The position numbers and the translations under genes were made by a program. A DNA stretch of 25,816 bases from Rhodococcus sp. (in: high G+C Gram-positive bacteria). Its GTDB lineage: Bacteria > Actinomycetota > Actinomycetes > Mycobacteriales > Mycobacteriaceae. A model generated the notes under the pieces. That model searched no databases, was not told the DNA's origin, and worked only from the letters and a program-made list of their open reading frames with translations. Shown here piece by piece: positions 8,444 to 14,994 of the stretch (the stretch's first letter is position 1; every line of letters starts with the position of its first letter). Location of the stretch: assembly GCA_012515885.1 (NCBI GenBank), contig JAAYXN010000366.1, positions 1 to 25,816 of the forward strand, given 5' to 3'.

Positions 8444-10489
8444 TTATCCCTCCCCGCTGCGAGTACGTAGATCCAGGCGCGCATCGTCGGGATTAAACGG
8501 GCATCCGTTGCCGTGCAGATGCGCCTGGTATTCCTCCCGGAAGTACTGCAGTGACGACATGATGGGGCTGGCCGCGCCGTCTCCCAGCGCACAGAACGAC
8601 TTGCCGAGAACGGCGTCAGAAACATCAAGGAGTTTCGCCAGGTCTTCTTCGCTGCCGCCGCCGTCTTCGAGCCGCCGCAGAATCTGCACGAGCCAGTACG
8701 TGCCTTCGCGGCACGGCGTGCACTTGCCGCACGATTCGTGGGCGTAAAACTCGGTCCAGCGCAGCACCGCCCGCACGACGCAGGTGGAGTCGTCGAAAAT
8801 TTGAAGGGCCTTGGTACCCAGCATCGATCCGGCAGCCGCGACGCCCTCGTAGTCGAGGGGGACATCGAGATGCTCAGCAGTCAGCAGCGGCGTTGATGAG
8901 CCGCCCGGCGTCCAGAACTTTAATGCTTTGCCGTCGCGGATGCCCCCGGCGTAGTCGAGGAGTTGTCGCAGCGTGATCCCGAGCGGTGCCTCGTATTGGC
9001 CGGGCTGGTTGACGTGCCCGGACAGCGAATACAGCGTGAAACCTGGCGACTTTTCGGTGCCCATTGACCGGAACCAGTCGGTGCCGCGCACCATGATCGC
9101 GGGCACGCTAGCGATGGATTCGACATTGTTGACGACGGTGGGCGACGCATACAGGCCGGCCACGGCCGGGAATGGTGGCCGTAGCCGGGGCTGGCCGCGG
9201 CGCCCCTCCAGGGAATCGAGCAGCGCGGTTTCTTCGCCGCAAATGTAGGCGCCCGCGCCTGCGTGCACCACGAGGTCCAGGTCGTATCCGGAGCCGAGAA
9301 TGTCGCGGCCGAGATACCCAGCGTCATAGGCCTGTTGGGCTGCGTGACGCAGTCGGCGCAGCACCGGGACCACCTCGCCACGCAGATAAATGAATGCGTG
9401 CTTGGCGCGGATCGCGTACGCCGCGATGATCGCGCCTTCAATAAGTGCGTGCGGGTTCGCGAGCATCAGCGGCATGTCTTTGCAGGTGCCGGGCTCAGAC
9501 TCGTCGGCGTTGACGACCAGATAGTGCGGGGGCGCTGTGCTCTCAGCGGATTCGGGGTCATCGGTTTGCGGAATGAAGCCCCACTTGAGTCCGGTAGGGA
9601 ATCCCGCGCCGCCGCGGCCACGCAACCCCGACTCCTTGACTTTCGCGATCACCGCATCGGGGTGCAGGTCGAGAGCCAGCTCCAATCCGCGGTATCCGTC
9701 GTGGCTGCGGTAGGTCTCGATGTCCCAGGACTGAGGCTCATCCCAGTGCGCACTGAGGACCGGCGTCAGCGCGGTATCACCTGCGCGGGCGATCTCTAGT
9801 CCAGCGAGTGTCGCCGCACCGACCGAACCCGCAGCCACCGCACCGGGGTCGGCGTCCGGGAAGCCAGCGAGGACGCGCGCAGTGTCTTGGAATGACGTCA
9901 ACGCAGCGCCCCGAGACGGATCGACGGCGGTGTCTGCGCGTAGTTGATCGACCAGGGCCAATGCAGATTCGACGGTCTGGTCATCGAAAAACTCCCAGTT
10001 GACCATGACGACGGGCGCGTAATCGCAGGCCGCGTTGCATTCGATGTGTTCGAGGGTGACCGTGCCGTCCTCGGTGGTCTGACCCGGTTTGATGCCCAAG
10101 TGCGAGCACAGCGAATCGAGGATGGCGTCGCCGCCCATGACCGCGCACAGCGTGTTGGTGCACACTCCCACCAGGTAGCGGCCTGTCTTTTCGCGTCGAT
10201 ACATCGAATAGAAGCTGGCGACGGCGAGAGTTTCGGCGCCACTGAGCCCCAACAGGTTGCTGCAAAACTCGATGCCCGCGGGAGTGATGTAGCCGTCCTC
10301 GGCTTGCACGAGGTGCAGCAGCGGCAGCAGCGCTGACCGTGGCTGCGGGTAGCGGCCGATGATGTCTTTGGCATCGACGTCGAGACGCGCGATCACCTCG
10401 GGTGGGTAACTGCGGCGCGCACCGGGCCGAAACATTTGGGGTGCCTCGCCCTGGAGCGGTCCCAACTGGACAAATACGGGTTCGTTCAT
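8444..10489 (-). CDS. nuoEF: Fused NADH-quinone oxidoreductase subunits E and F (NuoEF)
   Basis: One uninterrupted 681-codon frame encodes two complex I subunits that are normally separate. Residues 1 to about 235 are NuoE, the thioredoxin-like [2Fe-2S] N1a protein with ligands Cys110, Cys115, Cys151, Cys155. From about residue 239 (TALTPVLSAHWDEPQSWD) it is NuoF, the NADH-oxidising FMN subunit. NuoF features are the glycine-rich GRGGAGFPTG (291-300), NADESEPGTCKD (327-338), GAYICGEETALL (413-424) and the [4Fe-4S] N3 ligands Cys587/590/593 (ESCGKCTPCREG) and Cys633. The summed length is close to the M. tuberculosis NuoE plus NuoF lengths as I recall them, so almost nothing is lost at the junction. 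GGGAGGGG lies upstream of the ATG, which overlaps the displaced nuoD stop as ATGA. HoxF-type hydrogenase subunits show a comparable fusion; in complex I it is unusual. Confidence 0.93.
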   Translation of the reverse strand: MNEPVFVQLGPLQGEAPQMFRPGARRSYPPEVIARLDVDAKDIIGRYPQPRSALLPLLHLVQAEDGYITPAGIEFCSNLLGLSGAETLAVASFYSMYRREKTGRYLVGVCTNTLCAVMGGDAILDSLCSHLGIKPGQTTEDGTVTLEHIECNAACDYAPVVMVNWEFFDDQTVESALALVDQLRADTAVDPSRGAALTSFQDTARVLAGFPDADPGAVAAGSVGAATLAGLEIARAGDTALTPVLSAHWDEPQSWDIETYRSHDGYRGLELALDLHPDAVIAKVKESGLRGRGGAGFPTGLKWGFIPQTDDPESAESTAPPHYLVVNADESEPGTCKDMPLMLANPHALIEGAIIAAYAIRAKHAFIYLRGEVVPVLRRLRHAAQQAYDAGYLGRDILGSGYDLDLVVHAGAGAYICGEETALLDSLEGRRGQPRLRPPFPAVAGLYASPTVVNNVESIASVPAIMVRGTDWFRSMGTEKSPGFTLYSLSGHVNQPGQYEAPLGITLRQLLDYAGGIRDGKALKFWTPGGSSTPLLTAEHLDVPLDYEGVAAAGSMLGTKALQIFDDSTCVVRAVLRWTEFYAHESCGKCTPCREGTYWLVQILRRLEDGGGSEEDLAKLLDVSDAVLGKSFCALGDGAASPIMSSLQYFREEYQAHLHGNGCPFNPDDARLDLRTRSGEG

Positions 10490-10594
10490 CGGTCCACCCC
10501 TCCCATGACGGGGTCGATGCTGGCCACCGATGCGATGACGTCAGCGACCATCCCGCCTTCACACATAGCGGCTACTGCCTGCAGGTTGGTAAAA
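10486..10594 (-). pseudogene. nuoD: Displaced C-terminal end of nuoD in the +1 frame
   Basis: Read in the frame one base ahead of the nuoD ORF, this stretch encodes FTNLQAVAAMCEGGMVADVI followed by ASVASIDPVMGGVDR and a stop (TGA, 10486-10488). That is the highly conserved C-terminus of NuoD, including the terminal Asp-Arg near the quinone site and cluster N2. Its stop overlaps the nuoEF ATG as ATGA, the same architecture as the other nuo junctions, which supports this being the original end of nuoD. Inserting two bases after the CCG codon at 10595-10597 would restore the family sequence DPSFTNLQ. Confidence 0.85.
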
Positions 10595-11800
10595 CGGGTC
10601 GCGGTAGTGCACGCGGTAGGGGCGGGTGCCGCCGTCGCTGACGACATGGACCCCCAGCTCGCCGCGCGGGGATTCGACGGCCACATACACCTGGCCGGGC
10701 GGCACCCGGAAACCCTCGGTGACCAGTTTGAAGTGGTGGATGAGCCCTTCCATGGATTTCCCCATGATTCGGGCAATATGTTCGGGGGAGTTGCCGAGCC
10801 CGTCAGCGCCTAATTTCAGATCGGCGGGCCAGGCGATTTTCGCGTCTTCGACCATGACGCGGCCCGGCTTCAAACGGTCCAGGCATTGCTCGACGATGCG
10901 TAGGGACTGCGTCATTTCTTCGACCCGCACTCGGTAGCGGCCGTAGCAGTCGTTGCCGGTGTCGGTGACGATGTCGAACTCGTAGTTTTCGTACCCGCAG
11001 TAGGGATCGGTGCGGCGCAGATCGTGGGGTAGGCCGGTGGCTTTGAGGACTGGGCCGGTTACTCCCAGCGCCATGCAGCCGGTGAGATCGAGGTACCCGA
11101 TGCCGCGGGTGCGTGCCTTCCAGATCGGGTTGTCATCGAGCATCAGCTCAAGCTCACGGAAACGCTTCGGCAGAATCTTCAGTAGCTCCTGAATTTTTGG
11201 GACGGCGTCGCTGGGGAGATCCTGCGCCAGCCCACCCGGCCGGATGTAGGCGTGGTTCATCCGCAGCCCGGTGATGGCCTCGAAAACATCGAGAATGAGT
11301 TCGCTTTCACGGAAACCGAACAGCATGGCCGTGACCGCACCGAGTTCCATACCGCCCGTGGCCAGCGCCACCAGATGCGAGGAAATGCGGTTGAGTTCCA
11401 TAAGCAGCACCCGCACCACGGTGGCGCGCTCAGGGATCTGCTCGGTGATGCCCAAAAGTTTTTCCACAGCCAGGCAGTACGCCGTCTCGTTAAAAAACGG
11501 TGTCAGATAGTCCATTCGGGTCACGAAAGTGACGCCCTGCGTCCAGTTGCGGTACTCGAGGTTCTTCTCGATCCCGGTGTGCAGGTAGCCGATACCGCAG
11601 CGAGCCTCAGTGACCGTCTCGCCCTCAATCTCAAGGATCAGACGCAGCACCCCGTGCGTGGACGGATGCTGCGGACCCATATTGACGACGATGCGTTCGT
11701 TTTGGGCACGCGACGCGGCATCAATGACCTCGTCCCAATCGTTGCCGCCGACGGTGTAGGTGACTCCACCGCCGTCGTAGTTGCTGACGTGTGTGGCCAT
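10559..11800 (-). CDS. nuoD: NADH-quinone oxidoreductase subunit D (NuoD), apparently frameshifted at its 3' end
   Basis: The 49-kDa-type subunit of complex I, forming the quinone-binding site with NuoB. The N-terminal region has the conserved MGPQHPSTHGVLRL (41-54), and the protein follows the family to RVHYRDP (Pro402). After that this frame reads eleven unrelated residues (FYQPAGSSRYV) and stops at 10559, giving 413 residues. The conserved family ending (FTNLQAVAAMCEGGM to DPVMGGVDR) is present directly downstream in the +1 frame (see 10486-10594). Restoring it with one extra residue gives about 438, the expected length. The 2-base loss at or near the TTTT run (10591-10594) is either a real mutation, a sequencing error or a recoding site. 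The ATG overlaps the nuoC stop by one base. Confidence 0.9.
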   Translation of the reverse strand: MATHVSNYDGGGVTYTVGGNDWDEVIDAASRAQNERIVVNMGPQHPSTHGVLRLILEIEGETVTEARCGIGYLHTGIEKNLEYRNWTQGVTFVTRMDYLTPFFNETAYCLAVEKLLGITEQIPERATVVRVLLMELNRISSHLVALATGGMELGAVTAMLFGFRESELILDVFEAITGLRMNHAYIRPGGLAQDLPSDAVPKIQELLKILPKRFRELELMLDDNPIWKARTRGIGYLDLTGCMALGVTGPVLKATGLPHDLRRTDPYCGYENYEFDIVTDTGNDCYGRYRVRVEEMTQSLRIVEQCLDRLKPGRVMVEDAKIAWPADLKLGADGLGNSPEHIARIMGKSMEGLIHHFKLVTEGFRVPPGQVYVAVESPRGELGVHVVSDGGTRPYRVHYRDPFYQPAGSSRYV

Positions 11801-12552
11801 TAGTTGTAGGACCTCCGCTCGTTAGGGGGCGGGATCTGCGCACCGTGATATTCGACGGGCACCCCACCGAGCGGGTAGTCCTTGCGTTGCGGATGCCCCT
11901 GCCAGTCATCAGGCATCTGAATGCGAGTCAGCGCGGGATGGCCATCGAACTGGATGCCGAAAAAGTCGTAGGCTTCGCGTTCATGCCAATCGCACGTGGG
12001 ATAGACCGAATACACCGACGGGATATGCGGATCCTGATCGGGCACCGACACTTCCAGCCGTATCCGCCGGTTATGAGTGATCGACATCAGCGGGTACACC
12101 GCGTGCAGTTCTCGGCCAGCCTCACCCGGATAGTGGGCGCCGCTCACACCCAGACACAGTTCAAACCGCAACCCCGGGTGATCACGCAGCACGCGCGCGA
12201 CCACCGGGAGGTGTTCGCGGCGAATATGGAACGTGATTTCTTCCCGATAGACCACCACCGACTCGATCGCTGAAGCAGCTCCCGCCTCGACAAGCGCCTG
12301 TTCAAGAAGATCCGCGACGTCATCGAAATAACTGCCGTACGGGCGGGGAGAGCTGTGCGGCAACTCAATTGGACGAACCAAACCGCCATACCCAGAGGTA
12401 TCGCCCGTGCCGGCCACCCCAAACATGCCGCGACGCACACCAATAACTTCGCTAGAACGAGAGTCACTACCTGCTCCGCTAGAGCCCTGCCCGAAATCAT
12501 CAAGATCAAGCCGCTCATGGAAAGGATTGGTGCGATCTTCCTGATCGGTCAT
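11800..12552 (-). CDS. nuoC: NADH-quinone oxidoreductase subunit C (NuoC)
   Basis: The 30-kDa-type peripheral subunit of complex I, a structural protein without cofactors. The signature CDWHEREAYDFFGIQFDGHP is at residues 187-206, followed by LTRIQMPDDWQGHPQRKDYP. The 250 residues start with about 55 poorly conserved Gly/Ser-rich residues before RRGMFG and the core, similar to the mycobacterial form. NuoC is separate from NuoD here, unlike the fused NuoCD of E. coli. Its ATG overlaps the nuoB stop (ATGA) and its TAA shares a base with the nuoD ATG. Confidence 0.95.
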   Translation of the reverse strand: MTDQEDRTNPFHERLDLDDFGQGSSGAGSDSRSSEVIGVRRGMFGVAGTGDTSGYGGLVRPIELPHSSPRPYGSYFDDVADLLEQALVEAGAASAIESVVVYREEITFHIRREHLPVVARVLRDHPGLRFELCLGVSGAHYPGEAGRELHAVYPLMSITHNRRIRLEVSVPDQDPHIPSVYSVYPTCDWHEREAYDFFGIQFDGHPALTRIQMPDDWQGHPQRKDYPLGGVPVEYHGAQIPPPNERRSYN

Positions 12553-13178
12553 GACGCACCCCCACCGCTACCGGCTACATGGTCAGCTCCGCTTCCAGCT
12601 GCATGGTCAGCTCCGCTTCCAGCCACACGCACCGTCAGCGGCAAGTCGATGGTGGGTGAACTAGCCAGCGCTGCGGCTTCAGCCGCCCGCACCGCCTCGT
12701 CCCGATTAACCCCCAGCGGCATATGCGCGATCTTCTCGTGCAGCATCATGATCGCGTTGAGCAGCATTTCCGGGCGGGGCGGACAGCCCGGCAGATAGAT
12801 ATCGACCGGCACCACGTGGTCGACGCCCTGAACGATCGCGTAGTTGTTGAACATCCCGCCCGACGACGCGCACACCCCCATCGCGAGCACCCATTTTGGT
12901 TCCGCCATTTGGTCGTACACCTGGCGCAGCACCGGCGCCATCTTCTGGCTGACGCGGCCAGCAACAATCATCAAATCGGCCTGCCGCGGTGACGCCCGGA
13001 ACGGCTCCATACCGAAGCGCGCAATATCGAACCGGCCCGACGTGGTCGCCATCATCTCGATAGCGCAGCACGCCAAACCGAAAGTGGCGGGCCACAGCGA
13101 CCCTTTACGCAGGTAGCCCGCAAGTGATTCGACAGTGCTCAGCAAAAACCCGCTCGGTAGCTTCTCTTCGAGTCCCAT
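12549..13178 (-). CDS. nuoB: NADH-quinone oxidoreductase subunit B (NuoB)
   Basis: Carries the terminal [4Fe-4S] cluster N2, which reduces menaquinone. Ligands are Cys37-Cys38 (the tandem pair in LACCAIEMM), Cys103 and Cys132 (GCPPRPE). I prefer the ATG at 13178 because the protein then begins MGLEEKLPSGFLLSTVE, as in M. tuberculosis NuoB; a TTG three codons upstream (13187) is the alternative. That gives 209 residues. The C-terminus has an unusual Gly/Ser/Ala tail with an 8-residue repeat (AGSGADHA, AGSGADHV, AGSGGGAS) encoded by a 24-base direct repeat. About 67 bases separate it from nuoA; its stop overlaps the nuoC ATG. Confidence 0.95.
   Translation of the reverse strand: MGLEEKLPSGFLLSTVESLAGYLRKGSLWPATFGLACCAIEMMATTSGRFDIARFGMEPFRASPRQADLMIVAGRVSQKMAPVLRQVYDQMAEPKWVLAMGVCASSGGMFNNYAIVQGVDHVVPVDIYLPGCPPRPEMLLNAIMMLHEKIAHMPLGVNRDEAVRAAEAAALASSPTIDLPLTVRVAGSGADHAAGSGADHVAGSGGGAS
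12554..12625 (-). repeat. 24-base direct repeat inside the nuoB 3' end
   Basis: The 22-base unit beginning catggtcagctccgcttcc starts at 12578 and again at 12602 (period 24, in frame). A third, degenerate copy lies at the 3' side of nuoB. It encodes the AGSGADH-type tail of NuoB and is probably a recent in-frame expansion of a disordered tail. Confidence 0.75.
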
Positions 13179-13245
13179 TGCCCTCAACCCACTTTCGGCA
13201 CTCGGTAGTGAACCGTTGGCCCACGGCGGTCACGTGCTGGCAGCC

Positions 13246-13602
13246 TCACTCCCAACTCAGACCCCCTCGTCGCCACTCGTACGCGTACGCCACAGCAACG
13301 TTGAACACGAACAGCGCCATCGCTACCAGCCCAAATACGCCGAGTGCGTCGAAATGAACCGCCCACGGATAGAGGAAGACGATCTCGATGTCGAAAATGA
13401 TGAACAGCATCGCCGTCAGGTAGTACTTGACCGGGAATCGTCCACCAGGCGGATGCGGAGCGGGCTCAATACCGCACTCATACGCCTCAAGCTTGGCGCG
13501 GTTGTACCGACGCGGCCCAATAGCGGACGCCGCGACCACGGAAATAACGGCGAATAACGCAGCGAGCGTGCCCAAAACGAGGATCGGCGCGTACAGATTC
13601 AT
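13246..13602 (-). CDS. nuoA: NADH-quinone oxidoreductase subunit A (NuoA), first gene of the nuo operon
   Basis: Small membrane subunit of complex I with three membrane helices and 118 residues. Conserved NuoA elements are YECGIEP (41-47), the cytoplasmic loop with the cysteine exposed in the deactive state, and KYYLTAMLFIIFDIEIVFLY, with its membrane acidic residues. The end, AYAYEWRRGGLSWE, is as in mycobacteria. The loop after GIEP is shorter than in M. tuberculosis. GAGGAG lies nine bases before the ATG, partly inside a hairpin. No gene for another complex precedes it, so the operon promoter is expected in 13603-13733. Confidence 0.96.
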   Translation of the reverse strand: MNLYAPILVLGTLAALFAVISVVAASAIGPRRYNRAKLEAYECGIEPAPHPPGGRFPVKYYLTAMLFIIFDIEIVFLYPWAVHFDALGVFGLVAMALFVFNVAVAYAYEWRRGGLSWE

Positions 13603-13613
13603 GCGGCCCGCTC

Positions 13614-13643
13614 CTCTCGTAGCTGTGATCTACGCCACGAGAG
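13614..13643 (-). promoter_or_regulatory. Inverted repeat covering the nuoA ribosome binding site
   Basis: The arms CTCTCGT (13614-13620) and ACGAGAG (13637-13643) are perfect complements separated by 16 bases. An alternative inner pairing CGTAG/CTACG is also possible. In the nuoA mRNA the 3' arm runs directly into the Shine-Dalgarno sequence (ACGAGAGGAG), so folding could limit ribosome access to nuoA. Seen in sequence; the regulatory role is inferred. Confidence 0.45.
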
Positions 13644-13654
13644 TACAACTGATG

Positions 13655-13670
13655 TGTGACAGGTCTCGCA
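13655..13670. promoter_or_regulatory. Crp/GlxR-like operator upstream of nuoA
   Basis: TGTGA-N6-TCGCA differs at one position from the Crp/GlxR consensus TGTGA-N6-TCACA. It lies 53-68 bases upstream of the nuoA ATG. Cyclic-AMP-responsive Crp/GlxR proteins of this clade control respiratory genes, so the location makes sense, but one imperfect match is weak evidence. Confidence 0.35.
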
Positions 13671-13673
13671 AAA

Positions 13674-13688
13674 CTGGACTAATTCCAG
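13674..13688 (-). terminator. Weak hairpin plus T-run between the receiver-like gene and nuoA
   Basis: On the minus strand CTGGA-ATTAG-TCCAG is followed directly by TTTT. The stem is only 5 bp, so this is at best a weak intrinsic terminator or attenuator after the 13734-14189 gene, whose stop lies 45 bases upstream. Confidence 0.3.
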
Positions 13689-13733
13689 GTCATGATGTGC
13701 GTGCCGGACCCCGACGGGCCGCCCATACCGCCG

Positions 13734-14189
13734 CTAGCGCGGAGTTTTCAACAGCAGACCCACCACAGCCGCCGTCAATTCCATGGGGTCAATGGGCTGG
13801 GGGACGGCAGCGTCGGCTCGGGACCATTTGGCGAGCCAGGCGTCGTCGGGCCGTCCGGTCAACACCAATGTTGGTGGCCGTAAGTCAATTTCGTCGTCGA
13901 GTTGTTTAGCGATGCCCATGCCGCCAGTGGGGGTGGCCTCGCCGTCGAGAATCGCGAGGTCAATTCCGCCCGCATCCATGTATTCGATGACCATGGGCCC
14001 GGTAGCAACCTCCACATAGGACAGCCGCGGCAAGTCAGGATGTGGGCGCGTACCCAACGCCTGCATCACCCGAGTGCGCGTGTGCGGGTTGTCGCTGTAG
14101 ACGAGGACGCGTAACGCCACCCCGTCTTGAGCTGTGTGGGGGCCTTGAATTGTGTGGGGGCCGGGAGGTGTGTCGGGGCTCACGCACAC
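13734..14189 (-). CDS. Atypical receiver-domain protein, Rv3143-like, upstream of nuo
   Basis: Stand-alone receiver-like protein resembling M. tuberculosis Rv3143, which also sits just upstream of nuoA. The core (LRVLVYSDNPHTRTRVMQAL, VATGPMVIEYMD, ILDGEATPTGG, LTGRPDDAWLAKWSRADAAV) matches that family. The candidate phospho-acceptor Asp82 (ILDGEA) and Thr111 are kept, but the invariant receiver lysine is Gln131 (VPQPIDP), and the acidic pair near the N-terminus is reduced to one Asp. There is no DNA-binding domain. The start is uncertain: GTG 14189 (151 residues), GTG 14183 (six bases after TACCCT, possibly leaderless) or GTG 14120, which would begin VALRVLVYSDN as in relatives. The first 23 residues contain a repeat (PHTIQG, PHTAQD) and are not conserved. 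It likely has a regulatory or scaffolding role with complex I. Confidence 0.8.
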   Translation of the reverse strand: MCVSPDTPPGPHTIQGPHTAQDGVALRVLVYSDNPHTRTRVMQALGTRPHPDLPRLSYVEVATGPMVIEYMDAGGIDLAILDGEATPTGGMGIAKQLDDEIDLRPPTLVLTGRPDDAWLAKWSRADAAVPQPIDPMELTAAVVGLLLKTPR

Positions 14190-14303
14190 AGGGTATCGGC
14201 AACTCTGTACGGGACCACCACGTAGAGAACCTTGGTAGCTGCGTGTCGACCGCAGCTATGCCGCCGTACTCGGCAGGTTGTCGCGGCAGCGAGGCCGGGA
14301 GAG

Positions 14304-14897
14304 TTACGCCCCCGGCTTCTGTGTTGGCGATGGATCAGCATCCGCTGCAGCCGACGCATCGGAAACCGTCGGCTGGCTATCGACCAGATCGTTGATTGAC
14401 GGCGGCGCCGGTGCGACCGGAGGGTGCTCGCTGCGGCGACTGCGAGCAAAAATCACGCCACCAATGGCAACTAGCGCCAGGACTCCGAACACGGCGATGC
14501 GGCGACGTCGACGCGAAGTGCGGGCCGCGGAATCTGCCTTCTCGCTGCGATCGGCATGCTGAGCCCGAGCCTCAGAGGCTTCCTTGGCCTTTTTCTTGGC
14601 GACCTTTGCCAGGTGGGTGCCTTCACGGCGCGCGAAGAGTCCCGCGACAGTGAGGCCCCGGCCAACAGCGAGGACAGTGGATGCGGCTGCGCTGCGTGCC
14701 TTGGCTGCCGTGTCTGATTCGGCGGCGGCAACACTGACATCTTTCGCCTTAGCGGCGACATCCTTAGCTTTGGCCGCGACATCTTCGCGGACCTGACCCA
14801 GGACATCTTCAGCGCGAGCTGCTGCGGGTCGCAATGACGCTGCTGCGGACTGCTGCAACGACGAGACAGTTTCGGAGAGTTGCGGCGTTGAAGTCAT
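14304..14897 (-). CDS. CwsA-like single-pass membrane protein
   Basis: A 197-residue protein with a long Ala/Lys/Glu-rich, probably helical N-terminal part (1-128), a basic cluster (RRRRR, about 129-133), one transmembrane helix (about 134-151, IAVFGVLALVAIGGVIFA), then RSRR and a Pro/Ala/Asp-rich tail of about 45 residues. Residues 41-54 hold a 7-residue duplication (AAKAKDV twice). Position (next to ppiA, two genes from crgA) and layout match M. tuberculosis CwsA (Rv0008c), a small membrane protein working with CrgA and Wag31 in growth and division. Sequence similarity is weak by eye and it is longer than CwsA (about 145), so this is a positional call. Divergent from ppiA. Confidence 0.6.
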   Translation of the reverse strand: MTSTPQLSETVSSLQQSAAASLRPAAARAEDVLGQVREDVAAKAKDVAAKAKDVSVAAAESDTAAKARSAAASTVLAVGRGLTVAGLFARREGTHLAKVAKKKAKEASEARAQHADRSEKADSAARTSRRRRRIAVFGVLALVAIGGVIFARSRRSEHPPVAPAPPSINDLVDSQPTVSDASAAADADPSPTQKPGA

Positions 14898-14994
14898 GAA
14901 CCCACTCTATGCGCAGTTTCGAACTGGTGGCGTGATGCGGGCGCGATCCTCACCGGTGCTCGTGTGCGAGATGGGGAAGTGGCACCATGGAGGA
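14898..14994. promoter_or_regulatory. Divergent promoter region between the cwsA-like gene and ppiA
   Basis: This 97-base stretch separates divergent starts, so both promoters should lie here or just inside. I see no convincing -35/-10 pair. Confidence 0.4.

Noticed and set aside
8440..8865. N-terminal extension of nuoG up to 8865
   Set aside because: It overlaps the conserved C-terminus of NuoF, has Cys/Arg-rich shadow composition, and the ATG at 8439 has a good ribosome site and gives the normal family length.
14896..14994. Longer ppiA start at 14896 (208 residues)
   Set aside because: It would overlap the start of the divergent cwsA-like gene and adds residues not seen in the family; no ribosome site is visible.
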